Positions 48,301 to 63,300 of a DNA stretch of 64,000 bases are shown piece by piece. The notes beneath the pieces were generated by a model. It searched no databases. It saw only the letters and a program-made list of their open reading frames with translations, and was not told the DNA's origin. Origin of the DNA: Mesaphorura yosii (lineage: Eukaryota > Arthropoda > Collembola > Poduromorpha > Tullbergiidae); contig WIXG01000197.1 in assembly GCA_009869945.1 (NCBI GenBank), positions 84,372 through 148,371 on the forward strand. The letters are read 5' to 3'. The first letter of the stretch is position 1. Each line of letters opens with the position of its first letter. Position numbers and translations under genes: made by a program.

Positions 48301-50899
48301 ATTCCTAGCTGAAAGGTTTTGTGCAAATATTTCGCCTATGCACAAAATAAAATCGAGTTACTGCAACCGTTTGGAGGAATATGAAATCATATGCCGATGT
48401 TTCTCCTTGCACATTTGTATTGTCCGGATTAGAATTTGATAACATCGAACATTGTGGCTTCTTTATGTGAATAATTGATTTTATTTCAGGACCGAACCGA
48501 TCTGAACTAAGTCCAGAGAATTTTAGCAAATCGCGAATTGGCGTAATAAGGTTTCTTGCGAAAGGAAACAAAAGCGTGAACTGTGAGTGGGAATGCGAAA
48601 GTCACGAAATGTTATGATCACCAAGTGTGAGAAGCAGAGACCAGATGGCACATCCGTGCGCAAAATGAATCCGTAACTTTGTCGATCATAAACAGTACGA
48701 CGCGAGTGACGCTGCAAAAATCTCAACTTGTCACTCTTGCAAAGTTGCGAAATTCGAAATTCTCGTACTTACACGGCTGCACAACTCACACGCTTCATAC
48801 TTTTCTGTGAACAATTATCGCTTGATTCCGTTACACGATTTCGCACTTTTACGTGTACTCATGACAGGAACAAGATTGAATAAAGCTACAATTTGATGGG
48901 TAAATGGCTTCATCTGGGAACGATTTTCCCAGCAATGCGAAATCATAAATATTTGGAAATACTTGAAAGCAGAGCAGAGGAGGAAGCAAATTGGATATCG
49001 AGTAGACTGGTCATGATAGCATTTCTTTCATTTGATGTCGGAAATATTTACAAAAACAAAAATCAATACTGCAGAAAAGGGGAATTGCGTACGACGCAGT
49101 CATTTCCATTTGTGTATAAATCAGGAATAGCTCGTAAATAAGGGAACGCTCTCCAGAAAGTTTGCAGACCACTTTTCTCGGTATTCGTTTGAAGTTTTGA
49201 AATTATTCATTTTCTTCCTGAAGAAAGCCGAGCACGAACATAGATTGCACCATGGGTCCTTTCATTTAATGTCCAAGACCCTGAAAGGCATAATTAAGAG
49301 ATGTGAGCATAGAATTGTGTCGCCGTACTGGAAACATGTGATAATTTATGTTTGGAATCTGAAATCGGGCCTGGATTTTAAATAAAAGACTTCTATGGAT
49401 CTTGAAATACTTAAATGTTCAATTTCGCAATCCAGCCATGATACCATAATTTATCAAGGAAGAGACAGTTCGATATTCCTTTCGAAATTTTGTCTTTAGT
49501 GCAACTTGAGAACCAAAGTCTACATAAATTAATTGTAAGAATATTATTTTCATTAAAAAAATATGCGTATGTCTAATGACATTGATTTATGTTTGCGAAT
49601 TTAGCTTCTGGTTTTAATTCGCACTCAAAGTGTTTTGGACCGTACATTGTGCAGGGCCACTGGACATCAACAAAAAACGATGACGTGTCTTGCGAATTGT
49701 TTGACCAACGCAGGTGCAGGACTAACTTATGGCTTTGGGTCAAAATCAAACTACAAGCAGATTTGAGGCATTAGGTTATGTCTGAGATTGCACGTTGCAC
49801 ACATAAAAAGCTACAAAGTTTCAAACTATACGTTGCCGTCTCTCGCAAAGCCGTGCCGTGCAGTGAAGGAGTTAAAGTTGTAAGTGTAGAGTGGTGTTGT
49901 GGGATGATGAAAAAGTTGTCTCATTCCGACAAACCGACTCGATGCAACACAGCGCAGACAGAGACTATCATTATACAACATACAATGTATTCAGCACAAA
50001 GTGTATACTAGCGTAGTAGTAAGAGTAGTAGTATTGGAGTAATACTTGATTCTGCTTCTCATTGTGCAATTTCTCCTCAGTTCTATCAAGCATTCTCAGA
50101 GAGAAACACGTTCTGCTCTTCACGTTCTTCATTCATCCATCCACACAAACAACGCGAACGCATAGCGCAGCGTGACACGAGAACAGGTACGACGTCCGTA
50201 TCAGTGGTCTGTTCTCTTATCACTTCGACTTCGTGCTGACACTGGAAAAGTGAATCACGCACCGGACAAGCAAGAATTAATCGCAGTACAACACCAGTGC
50301 AGTTTCTCGTGATTGACCGCTTGGCGATTTATGATTAAATCATCATTAACAATATTCCCGATACAATTGAAATTACATTTTTCAGTCAACAACAATCGTA
50401 TTTCATTGATCTGTGTGCCCGGGTCTCACTCGACTGAATTCATTTGGTGAAGCGACGGTTGGCACAGTGGAGATTGAAACGTCCTGGCTAGCCCAATGCA
50501 AAGCGTGAGTGTCAAGTAATTTGCAGTAAAATCGCGAGGAAGAAATGAGAAAGCGTGCTTTGTGGGCAAAAGAAGCTCACAGCCTAATCTCAGCCTTTAT
50601 GTGAGTTTCATTTCGACCATTTTATTGGCTTTTACATATTGAAACAGAAGTAGTCCACAAAAATAAACTACATTAAATAATTGTGCGTCTGTGTCACAAT
50701 GCCGATGCTGCATTAAACTTTAAAAGTAGGACGCCGTAAACTCATTCATTGATTAGAGCAAGCCTGGAGAAAAGAACATAAACGTCGTATGAGCGTTTCA
50801 AATTTCACGTGTCAGTCGCAAATTCACATTTCGTGAATTCTAATCAATACGCCGCATTACTCATTGCCTTGCCTTGCTCGGACTTGCAACAGAGTCAAC
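45395..50899. other. Gene-poor region
   Basis: About 5.5 kb without a convincing gene. Overlapping short ORFs occur on both strands at 45650-46060, one starting with a hydrophobic LLLAISWSLASAL run, but none has an ATG start with supporting splice sites or recognisable similarity. No terminal repeats or RNA genes were seen. Confidence 0.5.
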
Positions 50900-50923
50900 A
50901 TGGGTTCGAATAAAGATGTTCAG
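50900..50923 (+). CDS. Possible first coding exon of a gene extending beyond the window
   Basis: ATGGGTTCGAATAAAGATGT onward encodes MGSNKDVQ and ends at CAG|GTGAGT, a strong splice donor, with AAC before the ATG as a favourable start context. The next base pairs up to the window end show no obvious matching exon, so the first intron would exceed 13 kb. A Gly at position 2 would permit N-myristoylation, but position 6 is Asp rather than Ser/Thr, so this is weak. The call rests only on start context plus donor. Confidence 0.25.
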
Positions 50924-53900
50924 GTGAGTCATATTCTCTTTATTCTTAGCACTTAATAACGGCTGCATGTTGAGTTATCGCGCATACATTTGGTTTGGCT
51001 TAGCGCCCGCCAGCATGATTGGCTTAATCCGTGTCCGCTTTCATAATTTTCGTACTCATGAACTACAAAAATAAAACTGTCAGCTTGGGTTTTGGATTTG
51101 GCCATTATAATTTACTCATTTCTCACTGTGTGCTCGATTCATTAAGCTGAACCTAGTCAGCGTACTTTGGGCTCATGGCTCAGGAAAAGATTTACGAAGA
51201 AAGAAAGAGACAAAGTGTGCAGTGTTTTGTCTTGAATTCATTAGCATTCGCATTAGCGGCGTGAATTTTTAATATATTCCAAGTCCATCATTGTTCTCGG
51301 CGGTCTGCCGCTGTTACTATGTTAGTATTAGTGCCTCTGCCTTATATTTTAAAACTTTGTTGCACTGAGTCAGGAGCAGGAGTCAGTTGTGGGCCCATAA
51401 TAATATTATTGTACAGGTTAGGTTTAACTTGACGACTGCTGACTGACTCCTCGCCTCGCTGAGCCCTGAGGAGAGTAACATAACAGCAAGAGAAAAAGTT
51501 GTGTGCGAGGAAGGACTGATCGTGAACATGCAACTTTAACTTTACACAACAAAAAATCTCAAAGGAGAGAAATTCTGCCGTGCGTAGTGATATGAGAAGA
51601 TACTTTGTTCTTGTACTTGCATTTGGCCCTGCCCTGCCTCCTGCATTCACTCTCGCGTCAAGTTGTTGCCTTGCACCATTTTACAATACAATGCAGCACA
51701 TTAAATATAAATTATGGTGCATACATCTCCGGCTGCATTGCATTTTCAAGTATTCATTTCCTCAGCTTGATTTTAACACGTTTAGGACAAGACAATTGTG
51801 ATTTTTTTCATTTCTGTCGATTTCTGCCATATGCCAGAACAGAAATCGACATTTCTTTTAAAAACGAGAAAGACTGCTTGTAATTTGCACTCTTTGGTCT
51901 TGAAAGCATAAAATTTGAAATTGGATGTCAATACTTCGCTATTTGCATCCCAATAGAGAGCTAAACCATCGAGATTTGTACTCTCACGGCTTTCAGCAGC
52001 AGTTTGTGAAAATGAGCACGTAATTTGGCGATGGGTGATACACTGCACTATTATATTTGTCACGTAGCATGGCACTTCACTCCTCTTGGCCAACCTCCTT
52101 TCCTTAGCTCATCTCCACTTTTGCTCTTTAAGGAACCAACAGCTGAGTAGTTCACGATCTCATAATTCCGATTTTATTCAGTCTTACATCACATCACTTG
52201 GACGTGGAATAGTGACACTTGAATTCAAGCGTGCTATTAATATTTACTACCAAGTACAATTCGGAGAACTGACTGCAACAGAAATGAGTCAATTGGGAAG
52301 TCAGAAAAATCGGGCAAGCAAGCCAAAAAATGATCACACGAATGGAAATGGTAAATTGCAATTTGCAAATGACATGGACGGGAATGAACTTCAGTTTTAA
52401 TCTCAAGTCTGATTCGTGTCGCATTCGGTGTACTAAGGCAGGTTGCTGTGTACAATTGCGTGTTAAAACTAAATAAATGAATGCGGTCGACTGAGATCGG
52501 AATATTACGATTACGTAATTTTTGAGAAAAATCCAACAAAATAACTTCTGTTATTTACAATGTGTCATCAAATTGACTAGGAAGCAGTCGTGCATTACTT
52601 TGTACACACTTTGAAACATGATCCATCCACAATTTGAAGCCGCTTAAAATATTTGTGGCGTGTTGGTGTGCTTTTAATTGGAATTGGAATTCTCTCGTAT
52701 CGGTGTCAGTTTATCTCTTCAATAAAAATAAAATGCTTGAAAGCTGCGAGTTTGGCTGTTCTGTGTGACAGCTGAACTGATGCAATCTGAAATCTGATGA
52801 CTTTATGTAATGCAATCCGATAAGCGATCGTCGCTCGTCTCTACCTTTTGTTCGTCCTGCGCCTGCATAGCATATTGTTAATGTTGTGATGATATTTTTA
52901 GTCCTGTATAATTAAAATCTGCTGTATGTTAAAGTAATCTAAGGTCTGTGTTACTCATGCGAACGCGAATGTTGTACAACACTGTTTCTGATGAGCGTAT
53001 AAATAACACCAGCACGCATGCAAATACTTTCCTCTTTGTCGTACATCCTGATGGCGATAAACCGGTTGCCAAAATTTTAATGCAAAAAACACAACTGTGT
53101 ATTTATACTCTATAGCTATAATGTTAATTTACTCTGCGGTTTGTCAATGTCTTAAGCCCCAGTCGCTGGTGGTGGTATTTCCCTTGGGTAATGTGAATGA
53201 TGCTGCTAAAATTATTCAACCAACGCAACTCCACATTAGTAAAGTAACGTGACCTTATTTATCATAATTACAATACCACAGCCTGCATCTGTATCTACAC
53301 ATATGTGTTGGCTGGTTGCGGCATGGCATGGGATAAGCCAGCTCATTATTATTATTAACTGCGACTTGTCAAACTACTCAAAATCTGCAATCTGCTGCAT
53401 TGGGCATCAACCACGACACGACAGAGGAGAAATTTTGAACGTCACATTTGCCATGCAAGACAAGATTTTAATTAAACGAGTGTACTGCCACTTGCAATTT
53501 AAATCGATATTAATTTCTCGCCGCCCATGCGTTATTTATTGTATTGTTGAAGATGAAATAAAGTCTGTGCAGACAAAAGGCACTGAATAGGTTGAAGGAC
53601 ATGTTCGCATCAAAGCACAATTAGACAGAATGAGCAACTACGCAATAAATTTTGCAAAGATTTTATTCATGCGCCGCGTGCTTCGCTGCTCATCATCTCA
53701 ACGTCGTGCCGTGAGTGAAGCAAGTTGGGCTTATTTTTTGCTCGTCGATTTACTTCAAATATGCTCAAAAATAACTTCGTCTCCTGTCCTCGCTCTGTGC
53801 TCACTTTTGTAATCTTGTAAACTAAACTTTTTTCATTTCACTCGGCTTACTTGGTATAATAATATTATTAATATTTCAAGTTTTAAGATCTTGATTCTCT

Positions 53901-56900
53901 TCCTGCAACCCTAAGCCCATGAACTTGGTGCCATTATGGCACTTGTATTCAAAGGCACCTCCCTTTTGTACCTTTGTATTTTCTTAAGAAGTTGGGCTGG
54001 CTGGGCTGTAGACAGTTGATACGAAAACAAGCGAGCTTGTGCTATTTATTTATAAATTATGGAAAAACTTATGCTCACAGACAACTTCTCCGAAACACTA
54101 CTTAGTAATAGCAAAGCCGTGGAGTTCGAACCCATTTTCCCTGAAATGCTCGAAAACAGCAGAGCGCTCGTCGGTGAATAACGTTGACCCTTGAATACAA
54201 TTACTGAATGCATTCGAAACCATCAAGCTTTAGTAGGATTAATTTGCCACTTGAAAATACAAAATACAAACGCTCAGAATTGCTGAAGGCCCGATTACTC
54301 CTGGCCCTGAGTTCAAATTCCTGCGTCAAATTTCAGATTAAATTAATTACGCTGCAACTAACATGTAACTTCAATTGCTTTTTGAGCCATCTCATTAGTA
54401 AAATTCTCACATTTACCTCTTAAATTACAGGCGATTTTATTCATCTTCTTCATATCAACGTTAACTGCATTTTAAATCGGAATCAACAAACGACTACTTT
54501 TATTCCTTGCTTGGTCACTCACACACATACAAAGCATCCGTCTTAATCCTTAAAGCCAGTTTCAAAGTGCAAGCTGCGTCAGCAGAAACAATTTATCAAC
54601 CATAGTAAAAGCGAATCAGGCTATTGGGCTTAACTATGATGAATAATCTTTTAATTTCCAAATGAAAAGCGCCCCACTTCTGAACTAAAACTATTAACTA
54701 TGTTTACTCTGCGTCTGTCCTGCTGCAATCACCAGCGCATTACAAACAACAGTTGTCGAGCTCGTGATTGGAGATGGTTTTGTGCAGATTAGGTAATACT
54801 TGGCTCATGATCATGATGTGGTGCTCATGAATCCACACAAGTGCTTTGAACTTAGGATTTCATAAGCGTGGTTACATGACAACCCACTCTTCTCCATTAT
54901 GTGTCATTTTATGTGAGTGAGTTTACTATAATCCATTGAATTATAAATGTGGATACTTGTTCGGCATTGAGTTTCAAATATGCCCATCAGAACTTATCAA
55001 CCGCTGTTGATAGATTGAAGTATTAAGTAGCAACAAAATATTCAATAGACATACAGAAATTGGATGAAAATAGAACAAGGTAAAATAATTACATCAAAAC
55101 TGTTTCTGTGACTGCGGACTGGCATTTGGCATTCCTGCGGTTAGACGCGCCATTTTGCTGGACTCATCGGGTTCAAATTCCATCTTATTTACAATTTACA
55201 TTGCTTCAGGTAGTTTTACCAAATCGAAATTTGTTGCGTTTTCCATTCAGCAACATTTGTTGTAATGTCAATCTCAACTATAGTTGGCTACCTCGGTCGG
55301 AAAGTCATTGAATTTTGTTGCTCTGAAATATTTGACCTCGAACCATCATCCATATCTTTATTGGCTTGCAGTAAAGGCAACTGTATAATGCATATCATGC
55401 AGTAGGAGCGGCAGTACGCGTATGCAGCAAGTATGGGCCTTAATTAATATAATTTTATGAGAGTGATGAATAAATTTACACGTGAATTGGGCCGTCAGTT
55501 TAAAGCGGAACAACAACGTCTCAATGGAGTGCGTGCAAGTACAAAAGGAACAAGTAAAGTACGCTACTGCTGCATTAGGGCTCATGAATTTAAAGTAACT
55601 TTAACTTGTTTGCTTGTTGGCTATAAAATTAAAATAAATGAGCTCATTACAGCGGCCATGTGTTAATTCATCAGAGCAACCATCTTTATTTGTGACTAAT
55701 TGACTCTAAAGTTCCTGTTTTTGGACGCATGTACTTTGTAGTTTGACGTACATGGCCATAACAAAATTCCTGAATGTAATTCTTCCAGCTGCAACAATTT
55801 GTATTGAATCGATAAGAAATTTATCTGTATGATTAAATATTTTACTGCCAGGCTATTCAACTTATAAACAATAATTTTTGATGTGACAATTGTACCCAAT
55901 CCCCAATTAGTGCTCCCAAAACTGTTCTTTTCGTTGTAACGTAACTGCTTATTTGTTTATTAGCCAAAAAGTCACAAGATGACAGTCAGTTTAGATGGTA
56001 AACACGCAAAAAGGTACGCGTTAGAAACTTCATTTTTGATTCATTGCTTTAACTTCCTTTTAAGGATGCTCTGAAGTTAAGGTTATTGCCTGACACTCGA
56101 TTCAAATGACTTAATACAGCAGCAGCAACAAGATTAGCCTCGACCCGGTGCTTTTATGGTTGCAGGATGAGTCGATGAGTACTGTGCGTTCTTGACTTGA
56201 GATAAAAACCAATGAGCCATAACACATCACTCCAATGTGAAGTGTTGCCTCGTTGCCTGAGACAATTCCGCAGTTGCGCTGAGAATTGAGCCAGAAAATG
56301 CTAATTTGAATTTATTCTTAAAAGCCGGAAGGCAAGGCTATGCAGGCAGCGATTAGGATTACGGTAAAACTCGACTGTTAATCCTGTCGTCCACTCTCAC
56401 GATCTAATCTAATCGAGAGTGTGTTTAAGCAATTTTGGCACCATTTCACATAAATCGTGTACACTGCTACAAGTGCTGCAACTGCAAGTCGTTGAGATCT
56501 TTCTGCAGAATCTTACGACATGGTAATAATAATAAAAGTAAACTGTGCGTATCCAACCATGCGCGAATTCTCTTCTCTGCGAAAAAGATGAAAAAAGTTT
56601 AACATGCAAACTCAGTCACATGTAAAACTCATACTTATCTTTCGGGAAGCGGCGCTGTAGCACATTGCATTCCTAAATTAAACTACTGCTGCGAAGCTGC
56701 TCCTCGACCATCAGGCGTTATTTGAAAGTTGAAGCATAAAAAGGAAACTGAGCGACTCCTTGAATATAAATATAGTGACCCTAATGTTTATTAAGTAAAG
56801 CATCAAACCATTGACCAATATAATGCACTCCTCATGACTCTGATTTTTGGACAATTTAATTAACACCACACGTGAATTTTCCAAGAATTTCGCAATTTCA

Positions 56901-59900
56901 GTTTCAATACCGTGAACTTGTGCCAAGTTGAAGATTTGCTGTCGCACCAAGCCAAGTGATGTGTACTCAAGTAATTATAGCTACAGCCTCAACTACGAAT
57001 TTGCCTAAGAGATTAGCTTGGCTCCAACCACAGCCAACAGCACGCCTCCTGTGTGTGCTTGGTGTTAATGAATAATTTCCAGTATTGAAGCGTAATACGT
57101 GCTAATTAGTATACTTCGCGTATCGGCAGCATCGGTGTATTCTTAGCCCTCAGTTTTTCTATATTGGCAGTAATTATTGTCATTGTGCTCAGACTGAAGC
57201 AACCCAAAACAGATTTACAGCATAGTTGGATCCAGCTAGCTCATAAAGAGTTCAGTAACTTCAACATATGCTTGCGCTCGGTTGATGGTTACTTAATGAA
57301 GACACACAATACTGCATAATGAATGTGTGTGTATGCGCATGGTGTATGAAAAGTAAATCACTTAGCGTTGAGGTTAAATAATCATATGCATACCCACAGC
57401 ATCGCATCGTCTCAAAGATTATGTAGATAGTAGAACTATCATTTGGCACTCTCATGCAGGCACGGTACTGCTTAAAAGGCAGGAAATGGTTAAAATGCGA
57501 GCACTGTACTTTACTCGATATTGTTCCTATGCTCACTTGTCTGAGGCTTAGCAAGCCGGAGTTAAACTCTTTCATTATCATGTCATCTTTGTTTTTGCAA
57601 AACAATGCACGGGTTACGAGTACACGCATCAAGTGTCCAAATGTCTAATGCCTGGCTAATGTGAGTGAATAATCCAAAATAAATAACAAAAACAACGCAT
57701 TTCGTTGGGGGATTTCTTTAGTTTCATTGCCCATTCCCTTTATGTTGCTTGTCTGTGCTCTGTTGTTGGTTCTCTTTCCACAATTTTTATTACAACAATA
57801 AATGAATGGCCATGTTGGGCAGACTTTAATAGCATGCAAATTACGAGCGTCTCCTTTGTGAGAACCTGAAACTTAATGGTAAAGATATTAAGGAATAAAA
57901 TGACAAAGGATTTGCGTCCTCACTTGTGCAGTGACCGACACTGTGCATTGTCAGCAGACCTTTTATTGCTTCATTTAAATGGCGAGAGCAATTAAATGAA
58001 GACACCGAGAGAAAGCAGCAAGTCATTCCTTTTTTATGCCAACGCAGTTTGACAGAACCATTTTGCGATTTTGTATTTGTTTCACAACCGTCCAAGTCCA
58101 ACCCCACGAACTGTGCTGAAGCAGGGGACTCATCTTTTTATAGTTTAATCAAAATGGAATTGGATCTCATTGAAAAAGCGTTGAATGGTTTCACTACGCA
58201 GCAGATCAAAGCAATTTCTTTTCGGTCTGCTCGCCTTGAATGCTTAATTCTTTTGTGTCGCAATCTGAAGACTGCTCTCTTAAAGAAAGACAAGGAGGAG
58301 AAGAAGAGGAAGTTGTTCTTGCACAATTTACAACATTTCGATTTTCATATGACCTTATTTGCCGATTGCCTATTTGGAATGGCATATGGCAATTTAATTT
58401 CGTCTAACAAAGCATGTGAGTGTGAACTGAGCTCCATAATCTCTGAGCTAATTCGTATCCGCATGTCCGTAGTCACAATTTACAGGACTTCTTGTTCGCC
58501 CTTGTACTCGGGCTACAGCAACAATAATGTCGTTTACGTTTCCCATGATATGGAATTGGAGTATGTTTGATTTGGCAATAAACACAAAATAAACTGACAA
58601 AGAAATTTACATTCCTTCGCCATCCACGGTGCAGCACACGCACCAGACACACACCAGAAGTCGTGAATGTGCAAAAAATGCTCATCCCATGAATCATGTC
58701 ATGTTGACAACACGAACGGCGTACGTGGTTGTAATACGACTTTGAAATTAGGCCAATAAGTTCATGCGCTGCTGAGAAGATGAGAAGCATCTACACGCCT
58801 CAAATATATTGAGAAAATTGCGAATTTGAAATCGTTGAACGCAAATGCGTTGATTTATGCGCTCATTTGAGTTGTTTGGCGTAAATTTGGTTTTTTGCAG
58901 TTGGCTCGTCTCTGCTTGGGTTGCATTCTTAATTATATAGAAGCAAGTTAAGCTTGAGTCTACCAGTTGGCAGAGATTGTCCAATCAAATGAGATTAAGT
59001 TGTCTTAACAAGGTGAGAGAAAACGAAGCAGCAAAACTTCATTGCATATTATAATTATGATGAATGAACGGACGGTGATGTCTTAAACCGAAACCTTGTT
59101 TCCTCATCTCGTCAAAACGATGCAGAATAAACACAAGCAACAAGTACATAATGACGCAGAGCAATTCAAGCGAAATTTTCTCATCGTGCTTAATTAAATT
59201 CTGTATGCAAAAAATGCTTAATTTCCTATTGTTGTGTGTTACATTGTAATTGCAAGCATGTTGAAATTCTGTAGTCAGTCTGAACAAGTCGAACTGGGAA
59301 GGATTATGATTATGATGGTAACCAGCAATAAAAAATTCGCAAATCAGAGATCGTAAGACTGCGTGTGTGGCGGTGCAGCTGCAGTGGTGTAAATGATATA
59401 AAGGAGATACGTAGCTAATAGTTTATATATAGATGATGGTTATTGTGGTAATAACAATACAATAACGATGAGAGATTGATTAAACTCTTAGATTCAAGGT
59501 GACTCTAATCCGCTATGCTGCTGTGGCTGTGGACTTTACGGTTGAGGGATTTTGACTAATTGCTCTTGATACCTTCAAGGTTGGCCTGTTGCTAAAATCA
59601 TAGCCAGCCATCGTATGCCACGGTTGTGCTGCTTTATAATGCGGATAATTGCAAGTGGCCATTGCAATACAGGAATTTAAGAAAATTGGCTCACTCTGCT
59701 ATCTGATATCTATACGCTACGTTACTGCCTAATGAGTTTCCTTCACTAAAAGCGTGTTATTATGTAATATCGACCAGCGTTCGCTGTTGCTCCCATTGAA
59801 CTACAAGAACCAAGTATGGATACTGTTGTTGACAATCTTCCGACTACACACGTTATTAATGAGTTTCGTGAATGTGAATAGCGAGTTTGAGTGCTCAGAA

Positions 59901-60204
59901 ATAGATCAATATTTATCATTTTCTTCCCGTGCAATCCTAATTCCCAACAATTACCACAGAGGTCCAATGTCGTGGGATTTATACTCACTTATACATGCTA
60001 GCCGTAGCACGGACCAAGATAGTTGTGTAATTCCCTGCTCCGAGGGAGACATGCAACCTTGCGGAAATGTTCAATGGCAGGATTAAGTAAAAGTCCAAGA
60101 AGGCACACTCATATTAAATTCTGGAAATTGTTGCTCTGAATTTGACAACTCGCAATTGGAAGTCAGTAGTCCAATTCAAAGTTTCCATTTTGGCACTTAT
60201 GGCC

Positions 60205-60323
60205 CTTATGCAAAAGTGATTTTTTGGGTGATGACGTCACGGTTCTCCTCATTTGCATAAGTGAACCTCAAAAATGAGCCACAAAAATCATTTTTTACAA
60301 AAGTGACGAGCGAGTCACTTTTG
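60205..60323. repeat. Cluster of short inverted repeats
   Basis: Two perfect 10-bp inverted repeats occur close together: CTTATGCAAA (60205-60214) with TTTGCATAAG (60252-60261), and CAAAAGTGAC (60298-60307) with GTCACTTTTG (60314-60323) around a 6-base loop. Between them is a TGACGTCA palindrome (60232-60239). It may be a degraded MITE or a regulatory element; no target duplication was found. Confidence 0.5.
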
Positions 60324-63300
60324 CCACTTTTGGGAAATTGATTCCTGATTGGTTCCAAAATCTATACTCAACTGCAAGTATCCGCTCAAAGATTTCCTCT
60401 ATTTTCGAAGTATCACTTCTGCAAAAACCTTTGCAAATTTGTCAAAAATGCTATAATGGACAAGGTGAATTGGACTAATGTTCATTCCATTTTAGCTCAC
60501 TTCTTTGCTTCATTCGATTTAGTCATGCCCATTTAATGTCTTTTTTATTTAATCAAACTGTATTCACATGTTTCGCATTGTAATTGCAACGCTATGGCTA
60601 TGTGGCCCAAGCATGTTACAATTTATGTACTCTGTGCGGAGCGTACACTGCTACGCTGTGTACATAAAAGGAAACTGACACCTGGCATCTGCATGTTACT
60701 TTTTCCATACATGTAAATCAATTTATTATCCTGCAGCCTAAACTAACAACGCAACAACAGTATTTTATGCTATAGTGATGATATCGGCTTCGGCAAACTT
60801 GCACGGACTCGATTTATAATCTACATGGCAGTATACCATTTTCTGTCGCTTAATATCGATTCACAGCGATAAGTTAGCCGCAGTCGCAAGCTAATATATA
60901 CGTACAAAATCAGTAAAATTCATGTGCGTAATGCACTCTGATTTATCATGAGATACAAATGAAGAATTTCCATGGCTGTGGCATCTACATTATGGGCTGT
61001 TATTAAACATGACTGACACGTTCTGTACACATAAAGACCATCTCAATCTCAGTCAGAACTCATCCCATTCTAGTTAAATTGTCTGGCCAGAACAAGAAAT
61101 CCACCTTACCCTTTCCGATTTGTATTTTTTCGGCGTCGTCTTTCAGATTTGCATGACGAAAAGTTGTCACGAAAAACTGGTCTGCCGAGCGTTGAGAAGC
61201 CAATATTTTAGATGGAAATGTTTCACTATTCGCTTGTTGTTGTTCTCGCTTCAAGTATTCTCACAAGTCAACTTAAACTAAACTGCTACTGCTGCGTTTG
61301 CCTCGTTTTTATGACGGTCATGGTCATTCGTTGCAGTTAATAATAATTTATGAGCAAATTCCCTTTACTTGCTCCGCTCCCTGTCCTGTTGTCGACTATT
61401 TATTGCGCTGAAGTCATTCTCATTGCGGTACTGCACCCACTGACTGGTTTTAATTATATGAGTACTGTCAGGCCGTAAAACTGAGAGTGGAGTAATTTAA
61501 TACGGCATAACTACACAAGTTGAGTCTTGTTCCCATGTGACAACGCCAACGACCAAAAACTAGTGCAATACATGGCTCATTCATCACAATGCGCAGGTAA
61601 ATCGGGATAGTTTGAAAACCGCACTGCGTATTACTTTGATTAATTGGAACAGGGAATGAATGAATTTGCAAGCACACTCCAGATTTAAAACTTCATTTCC
61701 TTTTTATCTCTCATCCGCTCGGAATTTGATTTTACTTTACATTCTCTCAAGGATTCTTCGTCAGTACGCAAGAGAATTCCTTCATTTTTGAGTCAGTTCA
61801 AAATATTTACGATCTAATGTGTTGAATTGATTAAATTTATTCGCACCAAAGTGGAATTTATAAACATGTCTACCCTGCTTATTGCCTCAGTAATATTAGA
61901 CCATGTGCCGAATGAGAAGGAAACACGTTCTGATTTGATGGAAAGAGAAGCCAGGATCTGTAGGGAGAAGGATGCAATGTGGTGGAAGGGGATTGGGATT
62001 ACAATGGCAAAGGCAGTAGCAGTAATCAAAGAAGGGAACCCAAAATCGAAGTCTGGTTTAGTCTAAAGCCTGAATCTGTGCTTTGGCATCAACACAATGA
62101 AATTGGCTGTCTGAGTAGAGCTCTCGGTATTCTTGAAGGAGCAGGGAAGGGGAAGAATTTGCTGAGTGATGGAGAAGATTTGCATGCCGAGTACCGTTAT
62201 AACGCGAGTTAAAACTTTCATTGCATCGTAGAAAGTTTCGGGCAATATGTCTCAAAGAACGAGTGAGAGCTTGCAATTTTTCCATTTTATTGCACATTGG
62301 TTGAGTGAAATATGAAATCACTGGCGTCGGATCTCAATTAATTGTGATTTGTGAATGAGGGACGGCGGCGAGTTTATAATTAATATTTGAAATCTGCTCT
62401 GTCCTTTCTTCTTGCATTGCGTTCATGTGTGGCATGAGGAAGATTCAATTTAGAGATGCTTCGATGCCGAGAGACCGGACATGGGAAAGTTTAACTTTGG
62501 TAATTGAACAAAAAAGTAATCGTAATGCAATGCAGAAGGTCGGAGTGCAGTTTGGAATGTAGAGGTTAGTAGGAACTTCGATCGCTACGCTTCGTACAAG
62601 TAAATGGCTCATTACATGCGTAACTAATGCAGTTGACTAGCAGAATCAGATTATTCCGTCCTAATGTAGTCCGTATTGATTATTGGCATCGGAATTAATT
62701 TAATGGTCTGGTTGACGCCTAATTTTGAATTCATGCATGCTCACGGAATGAAAGTTATTTGGAGTGTGCGAGTCACTAATTTCGAAACCCATTATCAATA
62801 ACAAAAACATCAGCATGAGAGCACGTCCCGAGTCACAACAAAATCCAGCTCCCTCCTTTTGTGGCGTTCCTTTGTTTCTGCATTCGCATTCGCCAGCGAC
62901 CGTGTGCGACACAGGAAGGAAAATACGTGTTAATTAGTTTTCGGCCAGCCATGTAAACAACTACAAGATATTATCATTCGGGTAGTTAATGCCTAATTGG
63001 GTTGACGCTGATTCAACTGGCGTTTATCGGTGACCAATGAATTCACCAAATCACAGGCAATGGCTCTGACAACAGTTAAGTAATGACACTTGAAACCTCT
63101 TTAATTTACTCGATGAGAAGAAAGGAATTTGATTTCCAGTTGCACGAATAGAAATATATCGAGTATTTGCTCTTTATAGCCTATCTTGACGACGGACTTC
63201 GTGGCAAGCAGGTGTCAGGGAATTCGAGGAATATTGAGGCCGTGCCATGCCAAGTATTTCTGTCACACACACCAGAAATGGTGAAACTTGGACTACGTGT

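Noticed and set aside
50000-50040. GTAGTAGTA-type short repeat
   Set aside because: Only a few units; simple low-complexity sequence without further structure.
55165-55186. GGTTCAAATTCC, possible tRNA T-arm
   Set aside because: The flanking bases do not form a T-stem and no acceptor or anticodon stem could be built.
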